A stretch of DNA of 64,000 bases, from assembly GCA_024516155.1 (NCBI GenBank), contig JAJJXM010000001.1, positions 558,001 to 622,000 on the forward strand, given 5' to 3'. The notes under the pieces were generated by a model, which made no database searches, was not told where the DNA came from, and was given only the letters and a program-made list of their open reading frames with translations. The DNA comes from Pyronema omphalodes. Taxonomy: Eukaryota > Ascomycota > Pezizomycetes > Pezizales > Pyronemataceae. The stretch's first letter is position 1, and every line of letters starts with the position of its first letter. A program made the position numbers and the translations under genes. This document shows positions 27,301 through 40,700 of this stretch, piece by piece.

Positions 27301-30300
27301 GACAGGAGAGAAGTCCGTCTCCTGTTCCCTCAGAGGACCGTATGTCAATCGACCAGGAATCTCAGATGTCACTCGATCAGCAGTCTGAGCATATGTCCGA
27401 GCATATGTCCGATGTTCAATCCTCGCATTTATCCGGTGCTGCAACTTTGTCTGATATGCAATCAATCACTGCATCCCTCCGTCGCAGCAAATCTTTCTCT
27501 TTTGGACGTGTGTCTTCACACTTTAACCGTATTATGGGTGGTGGAGACCGCTATGCTATCAGCCCAAGTCCTACTGGTGATATACGGTCTTTACATTCTG
27601 CTCGTTCGTTTTCGCATATGCGTTCTGGATCCCTCTTAAGCCAGCTTGGATCTGTGATAACAATGGACAACATTGCTGAATTCACTGAGAGCGGCCCTCC
27701 GGTAAATAACGAGGGTAGTGGCTTGGGTACGGGTGGAAGGACTTTACTCCGCCGTCGCCCTGGCGGTAACCTCAAAGCCGTCGCTACAATAGGAGAATTG
27801 GAACAGCCAATAAGACCCATGTCGACAGGATCCATTGGCACGGGTATCTTATCACTCGAAGACATCCGCCTACCAGAGCTTCAAATCAGACCCCGGCAGC
27901 GCGCAATGTCCCCCGAATCTCAATCCTCTTTAGCTTCCGGACCTCGTGCAATTGCCACTGGTATAGTCTCTCTAGGGTTTATGGGTAAAGAATTACCACC
28001 CCTCCCAAGCCCTATCCCAGAATCGATATCAGCAGCAGTGACCCCAGAACCGGACACTCTGGCATCACGAGTCTCCTTCGAAGCTGGAGTACAGCTACTA
28101 CGGGAGATACCAGACGACGAAGATGATGATGGAGGCCTAGACGTTGCGCTGATGAAGCTCGAAGGAAAGTTCCCAAGAAAGACTCCAATTGATGAAAATA
28201 TCCTTTTCGATTTCCGCTCTAGCAGAGCTACGTCGGTAAGTCAGAAACTATCATCAAAAGCTGTGTCAAGGCTAGTGGGAAGCTACCATGACCATGACGA
28301 CTATGACCACCAAGATGACCACCATGAATCGGTTGCTGCGTATGATGGTATCCGGGAAGAGGAGGACGAGGATGAGGATTATGATGATGAGGATGATTAT
28401 GGACAAGAGTTGAGGAGGCGACATCAACAGACTTTGAGCCAGCAAACTGGGTCTGGGTCGTTTATTGATAGTGGATCACTTTCAGGCGATGGAAGAGGAT
28501 CCAGGGATATAAGACGTGAATCCAACGATTCCAGGTCGGTGAGATTATCGTCTCAAATACCGTCTATTGCTCTGCCTATTGCGCCACTGAGGAGGGTTAC
28601 GAAGCCTATCACTCGTATTTCCGGCGGTTTCTCCACTGGTTTATCAGGCCGTGCTTCTGCTGATGTATCCGGACAATTTGACGGTATTGGTAGTAGCAAA
28701 CCTAGGAACCTCTCCGGGGGTTCTTTGGGCGTAGCTGGCCCGTCAAATCCATCTATCGGAGCACCCGGCCCGCCTCATCCATCATCTAACACCGTGGGGC
28801 TCCCTGGTCCCTCTCAGGGTGCAGTCGGCTCGGCAGTGGATCTCGCCGCTGTCGACTCTCGCCTCAATAGCCACCTCAACAGTCGCCAAACGAACCATGG
28901 TAACCGATCCGACGACGGTAAATCCGAGCTCTCCTCCGAATTATCCTTCGAAAATCTCCCGGCAGTAAAGATGATCAAGAAACAATCTTCCGCTAATACC
29001 TTCCCTCCTATCGGCGCGGGTACCATCATTTCGGAACTCGGACTTCCGGAACATCCATTGAGACATCCACCGAGTCCACCACTGACGGTCAAAACACCTA
29101 AAACTGCGGGAACTACAGGAACAGCCAGAACTCCGGGGAAAAGGAGTGTGAGTCAGCCGCATGCGGTACCGCAAAGTGCTGGTACTGGAGCTGGAATCGG
29201 AAGGAGGTCGGGCCCTTCTACTTCTGGGGGTCCTTCTGGGTTCTCAACCTCCGGAGTTGCTACAACTAGGGAAACTCGGGAGGAGTACACCCCTCAAACT
29301 AGAAGCACAATTAACACAGCTGCCACTGCCGAGCAACAGCGCCCAATTTGGCAGAGTCAGATCTTTCAGCCTACGGCGGTGCATTTACCGTTTATTCTGG
29401 CTTATGACTCAGAGTTGTTGGCAAAACAATTTACGTTGATTGAGAAAGATGCACTACTGGAAGTGGACTGGAAGGAGTTGGTGGAGTTGAATTGGAGCCA
29501 GGCAGATGCGGATGTTAAGGATTGGGTCGAGTTGCTGAATTCAAGGGATATTAAGGGTGTTGAGGTGGTTGTTGCGAGGTTTAATCTGGTATATTGCTCT
29601 TGGATAATGAGTGATGGTTGGTGACCTGCGATTGATGAGCTAACAATCAATTCAACAGATGTGTCGCTGGGCCCGCAGTTCCATCGTGATGACAGCCTCC
29701 GCTGACGAGCGTGCGCGTACAATCGTCAAGCTAATCCACATAGCCGCGCACGCACGTCGCCTTCACAACTACGCAACCATGTACCAACTAACAATCGCCC
29801 TTCTAACCGCCGACATAGCACGATTACGTAGTACCTGGGAACTCATCAGTCCAGTTGAAATGCTAACCTTCCGCGAACTTGAAGCCTTAGTACAGCCTGT
29901 AAGGAATTTTCATAATCTAAGGATTGAGATGGAGAAAGTCACCGGTGAAACGGGTTGTATTCCGTTTGTTGGCCTTTTTACTCATGATTTGATTCTTAAT
30001 GCTCAGAGACCGTTGTGGATGCATTTTGTACAGGGGGGACGATTTTTTGGTGGTGGCGGAGGATCTACTGGAGGACCTGCGACCGATCCTAGAGCTGGTA
30101 TGCCGCCGGATTCAAGACAGAGAAACGAATCCGCCGCAGGGGGAAGATGGACAGCAACAGCACCGCCACTTCAGCAACCTCTTCAACCATTAGTAAACTT
30201 TGAACGTCATCGTATGACAGCGGGGATTGTGAAGAAGCTGCTAAGACTCATTGAGGCTAGTCATCAGTATAAGTTTACGGCTGTCGATGGGGTTTGTGAA

Positions 30301-30414
30301 AGATGTCTTTGGATTAGTGCGCTGGATGATGATGAGATTAGGGGATTGAGCTTGGGGATTGAACCACCGGGTGCGGGGGAGAGGTATTATGTCGCTGGTG
30401 GTGGGGGCAATTAA
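24311..30414 (+). CDS. LTE1: guanine nucleotide exchange factor Lte1-like
   Basis: Three exons (24311–24575, 24742–29588, 29659–30414) give 1955 residues in frame. A RasGEF N-terminal (REM) domain lies at about residues 358–500 (SDFFLTFRLFMNARDLAAHL, VRTFVAIRHWILNYF). The catalytic RasGEF domain runs from about 1628 to the end (AYDSELLAKQFTLIE, then the segment with TIVKLIHIAAHARRLHNY after the last intron). About 1100 mostly disordered Ser/Pro-rich residues separate them, with an acidic run near 28357–28410. This split layout is that of Lte1, the mitotic-exit regulator acting upstream of the Tem1 GTPase. Yeast Lte1 has REM at one end and RasGEF at the other, and may work without classical exchange activity. 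The RasGEF contains a low-complexity Gly/Pro-rich insert (about 30040–30190). The first intron is chosen to keep phase; other donors are possible. Cdc25-type RasGEFs usually carry SH3 domains, not seen here. Confidence 0.87.
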
Positions 30415-31244
30415 TGGATAAAGATAGATACCGGATACTGGATACTGGTGATTTTTTTTCATTTTTTTATTATTGTTATAAGAAGAGAGCTGGACGTCTC
30501 TGAAATTTGGATTGAACGGGTGCGGGGTGAGGATGGAGGAAGGGCGAGCGGCCGGACTGGGGGGGTTTTTGTTTTCCTTTTTGGTTGTTGCAAAGCGAAA
30601 GCGATTTTTTCTATGGCGTTTTGGGGATTTCTGTTATTATTATTACTGTAGTTTTTTTTTGTTAATACCCTGGATCCTTTCTTTCGTTCTTTTTATATCC
30701 TTTCCTTTTCTGTAACCCTCTTTTCCCCTTTTGTTTTTTGTCAACTTCGACCAGCGGGTTGTTTTCTTTTTCTTCTTTTTTTGCTGATTTTCTTCTTGAT
30801 TCGTTACTTACTTGGCTTCTATGATTGTGATTGAGATTTTTTTTTGATACCCATATTTTAGTTCTAGTTCTTTCTTTTGGTCTTTTTCTTCTTCTTTCTT
30901 CTTCTTGTAGCTTTGTTTATAGCTTTGTAGCTTTATAGCTTTTGTATCCTATCTGGAGCCTTTTTCCTTTTTTTCTTCTTTTTTCTGCTTCTTACAAGAT
31001 TCAATGAGGTGATGGTAGTTTGACGGTAGTTTAACGGTGGTTTTATGGAAATCGAAAGATTACAGATTAAAGATTAAGTAAAAGATTTTTTGAACCTAAC
31101 TTGAAGTTAAAGGCTGTACAGAATATGGATTACTCATCACCGTCGACTCATGCCCGCATAACTGATCTCATTGTCTATATTAATCCTCCAGATAACCATC
31201 CGTCCTAACGATCAACCATTTCTCCTACTCCATATCCATCCCCA
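30415..31244. other. T/pyrimidine-rich spacer after LTE1
   Basis: Long T-rich and CTT-rich stretches (30570–31000), probably the 3' region of LTE1, then the promoter of the LRR gene. I see no gene. Confidence 0.55.
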
Positions 31245-32701
31245 ATGTTTAACCCCACCCTCCCCACCGTAACTTTATCCGATCTGCTCCAGCACACGGA
31301 CACCAAAACCCGTCAAACCTTCGCCAACGAAGTAAAATACCTCGACATCTCATCCAGCGACTGCAAAAACCACCACCACTTCCTTTCCACCAAGTTCCCG
31401 AAACTTCTCCACATATCAATCGACGGTAGCGACGACAACAGTTCTCCAGACTTATACCAACAGTATCTTTCTCCCACATTAAAAATCTGGCAATTTTACG
31501 GAGGTTATTTAAGTGATGAATTTCTACTCCAACTTGCGGTGAGTTCTACTGCTACTTTGTAGAGAAGCCAAACCAATTCCGTAACGCTAGTAACCAGTGA
31601 CAAGTGACAAGTGGCAATAACTAACACCACCAGAGCTCCTGTCCAGAGCTAGAAGAAGTCCTAATTGATAATCCCCGCAACACCCTAACAGCAGCGGGGT
31701 TTTTATCCTTCCTTCAATCCCCGGATCTTAAAAACCTGAAACGTCTGATAATTCTCTACGACATGGAAACGATTCTTTCCCCAGAAGTTTTCATGAACCT
31801 TTCTCTTCGTTCTGGATTAGAAGTACTAGGGATCCGCCACGATGAATTTCCGTTATTAATATCACATGAAAGAAGACCACTATTTCAAGATCTCAAAGAA
31901 CTAGATATTTCAGCGCCTTTGGAATGCTTGATAGAATATTCCAAGAATGGTCACTTTCCGACCCTTTCCAGACTGGAAATATTATTAAAAGATGCATCGG
32001 AAGATTTTACTGCATCATTCGGGAAGCGGAGGGTTGTTGATAATACATATCCTGGGAAACATGTTCCGTTGACAAAACTGGCTTCTGCGTTCCCGGGGCT
32101 AGAGGTTTTATGCATCGACTTTTCGGAGCGGGTGGTGACGGATTTACAACCTGCGGATTTGGTTGGGTTGGTTGATAGGCTTGGGAATCTTCGGGAGTTA
32201 AGACTGGAGGGTATGGATGGAGCGTTGAGAGGACGGGGTATTGGAGACTCGGAGATTGAGGCGTTGGCTAAAATGGCAAGGAAGTTGGAGGTTTTGAGGC
32301 TGAGGATGACGGAGATGGGGGTTACTGATAGGGGATTGAGGGCGGTGGCGACGGTGTGTGGGAATATCAGGGAGTTGGAATTGGGGGGACGGTTTGGATT
32401 GCGGTTACAATTGCCGGGGCAGAAAGGGGTGAGGTTTCCGGCGTTGAAGGAGCTGGAATTGGGAGAGGTGGTTTTTACGGGGAGAGGCGCGGAGGATCTG
32501 GTAAGGGGGCTGATGGAAGCGGCTCCGGAGTTGAAGGATTTTAGGATTGAGGAGGGGGAGAGCGAGTTTGTCAGTGAGTTGAGGAAGATTTGGAGGGCAA
32601 GACAAGAGATGGAAAGCGAAGGGAAGGATGAGGAGGGGGAGGGTGAGGAGGATGAGGATGAAGAGGGTGAGGATGACGAGAGGGAGGACAAAAGTGAGTA
32701 A
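31245..32701 (+). CDS. leucine-rich-repeat (F-box/RNI-like) protein
   Basis: Two exons (31245–31538, 31634–32701), intron GTGAGT to CAG, give 453 residues. From about residue 100 the sequence shows ribonuclease-inhibitor-like leucine-rich repeats (for example LEVLRLRMTEMGVTDRGLRA and FPALKELELGEVVFTGRGAE). The first 40 residues could be a weak F-box-like helix pair, but the F-box consensus is not clear. The last 30 residues are almost all Glu, Asp and Gly. A role as a scaffold or substrate receptor is possible but not shown. The second half of exon 2 is very G-rich on the coding strand, unlike its own first exon and the neighbours. I do not recognise a named orthologue. The gene converges on DPH5, 284 bp apart. 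Confidence 0.72.
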
Positions 32702-32985
32702 TGCTGGACAGAGCCGTAAAGATATGTTAGGTGAAGGTATGAAGTATCTCTGAAGAACAGAAGAGACTTTTCAAAACAACGGCTTCTGTATAGACCGGGG
32801 TATTTGCAGTAGTAAGGGCCTTAACCGATATATCGGCGGACCAAAGTGGAACATCAACATCTTGTTAACGCCGAGTGATATCATATGATACATCCATCAA
32901 CTGAAAATCGTTTTAAAACCTTGCCGAAAATCCATGGCATTATTACGTTCTATTTTTCCGCCCTCTCCAAAACCACGCCCAACCA

Positions 32986-34065
32986 TTACTTGTGCTCACC
33001 ATATTCCGCCTCATAAGCAGCGTTGAAAATATCCTTGTCAATCGCGAACTCCCGAATAAAGTCAATCTCAAGCTCGTGGACTCTCTTTCCAAGAAGTACT
33101 ACTGAGTGTAGGGGCTTTCCAAGGTCGGCCTCTGCTAGCTGCTCCAAAGTACCGGCGACAATCTTCTGGTCTTCGCTTCCGAGTCTCGACACTCCGACGG
33201 CGAGAGATTGAGGAGTGTAAACTACTCCGACATTAGCCATGATCCATTAAATCATAAACCGCATAGCCGCAGCGCAAACTGGCAAGGGAACAAAGCTTAC
33301 CCTTCTCTCCCCTCTCCTCCTCCGTCTCCAACATCTGCTGACAACACTGTGCTACCGTCATGTACCTCGGGGGCTCGTAAATCTTGCGACCCCTCGCCAT
33401 ATTCTCCAAACTCTGTTCCTTAACCTTAATATCCAAAAGCACCAGCGTATGCAAACCAATCTCTCTATTCTCCTTAATACGATCATAATAAGAGCTAGGC
33501 TTCCAGTTATCCAAAAAGAAAACCATAGAAACCGTCTGTCCAAAGTTGTAAAGCTGAAGACCACAAGCACCGATAGCATTCATAATGGAAGCGTTGTGGA
33601 TGTTGCGAGTGGGGATACCGAGCTCACGAGCACGGAGCAACAAGTCGGTGTGAGTGGTGGCTCCGTAGGGGTCGCCAACAACGAGGAAGGCGACGTCAGA
33701 GGTGTCGGAGCCGGCGAGAATCTCGTCGGCGGAGGACTCGACCATTTCGCGGTCGGCGACGATGACGGGGCGGCCATAGAACTCCTCCTGGTAGGTTATT
33801 AGCTATGTTCCATTGATATATAATATTTCGACAGGCATGTGCAAGTATTGCGCGGCCTTTGACAAGAATTCGGCGGGAAATTAGAGAGGATATGGGGAGG
33901 TAAATATCATGCGCAGTTACGGGGACGCACAAGCTTCTCAGTCTCAATCATAAGAATGGAGGTGTAAGCCTCAAGGTAAACACGGGAGGCATTTTTGACA
34001 ATCTCAAGACCAGCGACGGTAATATCCTTCTCATTCGAGAGACCGAGTCCAATAAAGTAAAGCAT
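32986..34065 (-). CDS. DPH5: diphthine methyl ester synthase
   Basis: Three exons on minus (34065–33931, 33787–33301, 33221–32986) give 285 residues, normal for the family. Dph5 uses S-adenosylmethionine to methylate the modified histidine of elongation factor 2 during diphthamide synthesis in the cytosol. Seen motifs: [17 protein letters not shown] at the start, the [18 protein letters not shown]-binding signature near residues 93–107, [20 protein letters not shown], and the C-terminal [15 protein letters not shown]. Splice donors are GTGCGT and GTAAGC. The start is set by the conserved MLYFIGLGL. The family resembles cobalamin precorrin methylases. Confidence 0.96.
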
Positions 34066-34901
34066 TTTGGCGGTTGTTGGAGTTGCGGGCGGGGAGCTCA
34101 AAGGTTGCGCAAGGCGGGGCGCGATAGTGGGGTGAAAAGATTTGGAGCCGCAAGCTCGTACGCGTTAGCGGGTATCACATGCAGGCTGCGGAGCGATGTG
34201 TGTAGGGCTGAGATACGCTTAGAGTTGGGAAGCCTTAAAGGTTCCTGAGCTCACGAAGGTAGGGCGGATACCTATGAGTTAAGACGGATAATGGAGAGAG
34301 TCTTAATTGGGCGTGCGCACCATAAGACGACATCTCTACCCAACATACCTAACCGTAAATCCTCAACTCAGCTCACCGGAAAGTCACCAAAGTATCTTCA
34401 ACGCACGTATGTATAAGACTCATTTCACCGGTAAAAATATGTACCCCAGAGTACTTGCATGTATATTTAGTCTACATTTTTTTCATGGTATTGTACTTGT
34501 AATCTTAGCAACTCGAAACTCAGCTTTCGCCCTTGGCTTTATACCATCGGGTATCTTTTCTCAACTTCAACGCCCTCAAAAAAACAAACATCAAGAAAAT
34601 AGCAGAACATACATGGTCATAAGTATATACCAGGAATGACAGACTGAAAAAAAAAAACACGTTAAGGACGCTGAAGAACATCCAAAAATAACGTTCGGGT
34701 AGAGGTATGTACTTCGCCCACAGCAAATGCATCTCAAATATTTCCAACCATTCGACAGTAAAAAAAAAAAAAACGCAAAACGCATCCAGTTAACGAAATC
34801 AAATCCATAAAAAATCTTCAGAAAAAAAAGAAACAAATGATCCCATCCATAAAAAGCAGCAAAATTCAAATCATAAAAAAAGTAGTCAAAAGCGGTTATT
34901 C
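34066..34901. other. spacer between GYP5 and DPH5
   Basis: Contains the DPH5 promoter and, in the A-rich part (34570–34880), the 3' region of GYP5, both read on the minus strand. I see no gene. Confidence 0.55.
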
Positions 34902-37784
34902 TCAACGAGAGTCAACCGTTCGCTTAGCACCCCATCCACCTCCAAACCATCCACCACCGCCATTATTTATCGATGGTGCTGGTGACGGCGGAATATTCAC
35001 CACTGTTCCGCTGCCTCCCAACACCTTCCTTAATGCCTCAAGTTTTGCCTTCGCTTCCTCCGCATCCGCCTTCGCCATAGCCTCCGCAGTCTTCGCATTC
35101 ACAAGCTCCAATAACAACGCATCCTCAGGAATCGGCTGGTTTGCAGGAGTTGACCCAAGTACAGACTGCATTCCCAGACTACTTGACCTTCTAGCAAAAG
35201 TGGCGCTGGTAGGAGTCGGTGGTTTCTTTGCGTTGGAATTTGACCGGTTGTCGCGTCCCAGTCGTAGTTCTCTGAGTCCACCTTTCTTCTCGTGCGTGCT
35301 ATCGGGAGAGTCGGGAGTATCTGCGTAGCGTCTTTGCTGTCGTAGGCTCGAGAGAGATTTTTGAAGTTGCTGGTTCTCGTTTTGGATCCTAGTGCACTTA
35401 TCTCTAGTATCAAGTAACTGAGATTTCAGGCGGACAACATCGGCGTCTTGTTCTGCGAGGCGGTTTGATACATTTCTGCATTTGATCATTTGCCTAGAAA
35501 GCTCTTCACGGGCTAGTTGTAATTCCTGTGCGAGTTGGGCAGTTGCAGTCTTCGAGGCTTGTATATTCTCTTCATCGTCTTCTTTGTCGAGGGCATCCAT
35601 AATTTCATCGCAGACAGCCTGAAGCTGATCACCCTCGGCTCCTTGTGCCATAAGTTCGATAAGCCGTCTTGTTAACTTCCTCTCGGCTTCGCGAGATTCC
35701 TTGACGGCTTGAAGCTCGTCCATCCTCATGGCATGTTCTCTTTGCAATCCAGAAAGTGCGACTAGAAGGTCCTCAATTTGGTTGTGCAGTTCCAGATCTT
35801 TGTTTGCTCTCTTAGAAGCAACGGATCGGGTAGAAAGTCGTCGATCATCTGGTACTGACATACTTGAGTTCGCCGACGAAACCGAAGATGCTTCTGTGGA
35901 GTGGCCACTGCTGGTGTCTGAAGCATCGAAGGAGTTGAGCGTCGATAGACTCTGTTTTGATGAGCTTCGTTGCATAATACTGCTTGGTCTTGAAGGTACA
36001 TTTAAGGTGACGCCATTGTTTGGCCCGCCCCACAGGCGCCCTAAAAAGCGAGATGCTGCTGCTTGCAGGTCCGTTTGCTGTGGTTTGGCGGGTGTCGGTT
36101 TAGCAGCGTCGGCTTCATGCTCTTTAAATTTCTTTTCCAGATCCGCCAAAACATCCCGTGTGACTACTCCCGATAGACTGACAAAGTCCTGCACCAAGTC
36201 ATCGGCATTGCAACGGAATACATCCCAAAGTGATCGAGAAAGAAGCATTTGCTGTACATCCTCAAATTCTGCAGAAGAAAGTAATCGTTTCTCATTTCGA
36301 CGCATTAATGAAAGTGCGACGCGCATCATCGTTTCGGGTGCTCCTTCTGCGAAAATAACATCATAAATGCGGAAAAGCATCGGCAAGGGACAGGTAACCG
36401 CGAAAAACGACAAAAACCATTGCGATGCAAAGTGTGGTTGAATTCCTAAGTTTTCGAGGTGTTGAGAGAGCTCTGGGAGAACAGTTGCAAGCAAATGCGT
36501 AAACTGGAACATTCGTAATTGCAGACCGTATAGATTAGGAAGGAAGCAAGATCTTAGATCGTAAAATTCCATCAAACTAAATGCGATGAGCGATGTTCAT
36601 GCAGGGGAAACAAATGCAAGTTCCTTACCGGACTAGCACACAAAACGCCTCTCTTTCTCCCATATGCATTAGAAGGGGGCCAACGAGGAACCCAAGTCTA
36701 TCAACCATTAGTTTTGTTTTATTAGTTGTTAGGGCATCACAAACCCTTGACAGTATCCAATCTGTGTATCATAGATACTGAAAGCTCTCAATAGCCTTCC
36801 TAGCATCCTCTGACCCTCACCTCCCTCCTGGCTAAACATTTCGAGACCTGTCCGGCCGACATCTTTTCCTATTAAAGTCTCATATGGCGATGTTTCCCCT
36901 AATAGTTGATCGTATAATCCTTCCAAGTTACAGTCTCGAGCACCCGACATCGAAACCCATACAACACCTCTCAGCGGAGGAGGAATTCCTGCGCGAATCT
37001 TTTTGCTTAAAAGATGCGGCAATCTTGAAGCGCATTTGTTGTAATCGGATACCAATGCCGCATAAAATTCGAGATCTGTAAGTGGTGGTGGTGCCGGTAA
37101 CATAGAGTAGCGCATGGTGTTTGGATCCGGATTGTCCATCATGTTTCGTAACGTGGCCATTGAAGGGGGTCTTTCGGGGTGTGTGTGTATTGATCTAGGA
37201 TCCTGTTCAAGTCTTTTATTTTCTTGTTCGAGCCGTGCAAGTAAAAAGTTCGCGCCCTACGAAATGTTAGAAAAATCGCATTGTGAAGCTTAGTCGGACG
37301 AATTTCTCCACAATCCAACTTAAGAAAAGCGAACCTCTTCTGAAGCTTCCTCCTTTGTAACATCCTCCGTCTTTTCAAGTCCCTCCCAATCTACTGAATT
37401 TTGTACACCCCCCTCTTTCAAGCTTTTCGAGGAAACAGGTGATTCCGATCTCTCCGGAACAAAAATTGGCCCCTTATCTGCCAGAACAAATTCCTCTGAC
37501 CGCTCATCCACGAGCTTTAAAGTCGGAGTAGGTGACGGTAGAGAAGGTAACTCTGGCTCTGAGTCGGATAGTCGAATGGTCACCATGCTTCCTGCGACGC
37601 TGCCGACTGTCTTGATTGAGCTCTTTGTCGAACGAAAATCTCTGTTAAAAGGTGCCCTTTGGCTTCCCGGGTCCGTTCCAGTGTTGTGCTCGGCCCCCGA
37701 CTCGAGTACCCCCGTTTCCGATATCGTCCCCAGCGGTGATTTTCCAACAATCTCTCCATCACGTTCGTTCATTGTCGAGGTCAT
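34902..37784 (-). CDS. GYP5: Rab GTPase-activating protein, Gyp5-like (TBC domain)
   Basis: Four exons on minus (37784–37335, 37256–36745, 36697–36629, 36576–34902) give 901 residues, close to yeast Gyp5 (894). Residues 1–150 are disordered and acidic. The TBC domain spans roughly 210–430. The arginine finger is in IGKDVGRT (Arg285) and the glutamine finger in IGYCQG (Gln320), so both catalytic residues are present. The C-terminal half has coiled coils (LARELQLAREEL-type heptads) and Ser-rich linkers, as in Gyp5/Gyl1. Gyp5 speeds GTP hydrolysis by Ypt1 and Sec4 in Golgi and exocytic traffic. The first donor, GTTCGC, is weak but keeps phase and is followed by a good CTAAC branch site. The start is the first in-frame ATG; a further upstream coding exon is possible. 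Confidence 0.9.
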
Positions 37785-40700
37785 TTTCTGCACTTGGGTG
37801 TCGTGTACGCCACGCGTTAGGATTATATATGGGCTACTAAAATCGGCACCGGATCGAAGGCACGAGAGTTGGCTTCCCGAACGACGTAGAGCTAGACTTA
37901 TGAACAACGAGTTTCATGCAGCAGAAACCGGGAAGTAGAACTGGCGATATGTATTTTCAACCTGTGAACGTGGCAAGCAAGTTAGCACCAATTTGTAGCG
38001 GGAAAAGTACGCATTTCTAGTCTTCTGAGCTGTACTCCAAGACGATAGGTGGAGCCGGTACAAAAATAAAATCAATGTGCTCAAGAATGCTAAAAACGAC
38101 AACGAGGTAATACGAGATCCTTTGCAGATACTCGTACAACTTGCATAAAGACTGTGATTCGATACGACACACCAAACTGACTGTACTGCAATACTTACGT
38201 TGGGCGTGTAACACAAAAGGACAGAGAAAGCTCAGCTAGCTATAGTATCTCCCGTAATACGAGCGTAAACGACCAAACGAACTTTTGAGGTGAAAGAGGG
38301 TGTGGACGTGGTCGTGGAGGTGGTGGATTTCGTGGGTCGCGACTGTAGGTTGTTTATTTTTCGTCGTAAAGCTGCAGACCGTGCGTGTGAACTGTGGAGG
38401 AGAACGAATATGTTCAATGTTCAAAACGGCGAAGACATTCGAATTGGACTGGCTGGGAAGGGATGAGGAGGCTTTTGGGAGAATATTAACAGAAGTCGAC
38501 AGGATCAATGCCGTTGGACGCTGGTCTGCTGGGGTCGGTAAATGAGGAGGGAGTGTGGAGACCGGAGTGGAAGCCAGCACTTTAGAGTATTGGAGCGAGC
38601 AACGAGCGAACAGGCGGTAGAACAGCGTCGTGCGAACTGGCGAGGTTTCAGGGGCAGGGGGGAAAGCACAACGGCCAGCGGAAGGGAACTTTGAACGAAC
38701 GAACGAATGGGAAGCCGAACACGACATGTATTAATTTCCGAGCTGGTTCTAACATTTCCAGTCTCTTTTCCCTAAGAGCCCTACCTGGAATATCAATCCT
38801 GGTTGTTGGATTTCAAAGTTGTCGAGTTTGAAGGCATTATTCATGAATGATTCCTCTGTATCTACAATTGCACAGCGGTGAGGATGAGAGGATCCGGCTC
38901 TCCTGGCATGAAACGGCCTATTAGGCGCCTTATGCCAGCAAACTACTCCTACTCTACTTTTCTACCCATTTTCCTCCCCCCTCGTTATGGTACACACACA
39001 TTCTGTTTTCCTCCTTTCAATCGTCCGAGTAGAGGTTTCTGTGGATCGAGTGCTTCTTGTTATGGTATCTGTTTATATGAGACAGGCCAGGAGCAAGGAC
39101 TTTGTTTATTCCCCATGAGGAGGCGGGGACAGGGAGTCTCCAGAACTGGAAGTGTGGATAAACACATCACTTTTGATCAACGAGTTTCCTAGTCCCAGAG
39201 ACTTCGCTGTCTTCGCAGTAGATACCTCGCAGGCGAATTCGAATCGGGCTACCGGTGCTTTGAGGGCTGACCGAGTATCATGGAGCTATCGAGGCGGCGC
39301 CGCACTCAAGTGGAGTGCTTGATCCAAGCGAGTCAACATTTCGAACGGTGCTTCAATTCTTGACCGTCTCGCTACTAATTAAGGTCAAGATTACCGGGTG
39401 ATCCGCTGCGTTCTTTCGCCCCGCGTGCCCGTCTATGTACCAGCACACATGCTGCTGTCTTTGACTTTAATGCGCTGCTAAAGTAGCAGTAGATTCTTCA
39501 GGCGGTCTCTGGTTCTGCGTTGTAGTCCTGCAAGGGAGCGTCATGGTGAATTTCGATAAGGTGGCGGGTATGAAGTGCAGTGAGGGGAAAGCGGAAGTGT
39601 CGAAAGTTGAAACGAAACACGCGAGAGGCACGATGTGGATCGTCTAGTTCTACCATGAAGCCGTGCCTCAGCGACGAACTCCGGCTTCCATACTCACTAG
39701 TTTACAACCAAAATTGGACGTCCAACTGTAAATAGTTGTCTATCATATGTTTCAAGTCAACCTTTTTTTATACATTTTGATAGCTGTCGCGTTGTGTAGA
39801 TTGTACTGCAGCTGCAGTCATCTGCAGAAGTACATGTTCCCAGTGGAACGCGAACCTTGAGCACCCTGGAGATCCAAACACGAAACACGAAACACGAAAC
39901 AAACACGCTGCCGCTTGGCGGTAAACGCCCAGCGAAGCCGATGTTTATGCGCTTATGCAGGTTCGGTATTTCACCATCAGTTCAGCGTTTACTTGCTTTC
40001 TTAGGGTACCAAACCGATCATCGGTTTAATTTTATCTCCCGAAATCAGTCCCGAATCTATTGATTACTCCCGTTCCGATTATCGGCCTAGATAATCATGG
40101 AAGCATACGCAAGCCAGCTACTGAATGGTATACCGCAGGGTCAATATGTGGCGGATTAAGCGTTAAATCGGCACTAGATACCGTCTAATTATCAAGCAAC
40201 TGGGTTCCGAAGGTAAACGAACAAAACAACACATGGTGAGCCTTGATTTTGCTTCGTCATGTGCCCTTACTGCGTCTTGCATACTCGACGGTTTGTTTAT
40301 AGCACAGACTTCAGCCCCGATTACCATCTTGGCCATCATTGGTAAGTTAAACCTAATGCAAGAGTGGCGTTTTACCTTAGGAGATCACCGAACGAAGAGC
40401 GAGGTCTGCCACGAGGTGGGAAAAAAACCTTCACAAATTTCCATGAGTTTCCTCGCATGGTCCTCTTGAAATTCATAGGAAGTCCGTATCAAGTATCTAT
40501 CATCTATCCGTGCGTTGATCCGCAATACTCCCGATATAACCAACAAAATCTGGAGCAGTTTTATTTGTAGACTTTCGCCAAGAAACATCCCTTAAAGGAT
40601 GATTCGAAGAGTTGGGAGAGGACTCGAACGGTCTACCAAGCCCTGTGGCCAACAATCGTAATTTCGAAAAGAGAGCTTTAATAGAGGGATTCGGCAACGC

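Noticed and set aside
31951..32691. 246-codon minus-strand frame opposite the LRR gene
   Set aside because: Ser/Pro-rich mirror of the G-rich coding strand; no start context or family resemblance.
38236..38727. 163-codon minus-strand frame upstream of GYP5
   Set aside because: Has an ATG but reads as Ser/Pro/His-rich leader sequence; no domain and no splice link to GYP5 found.
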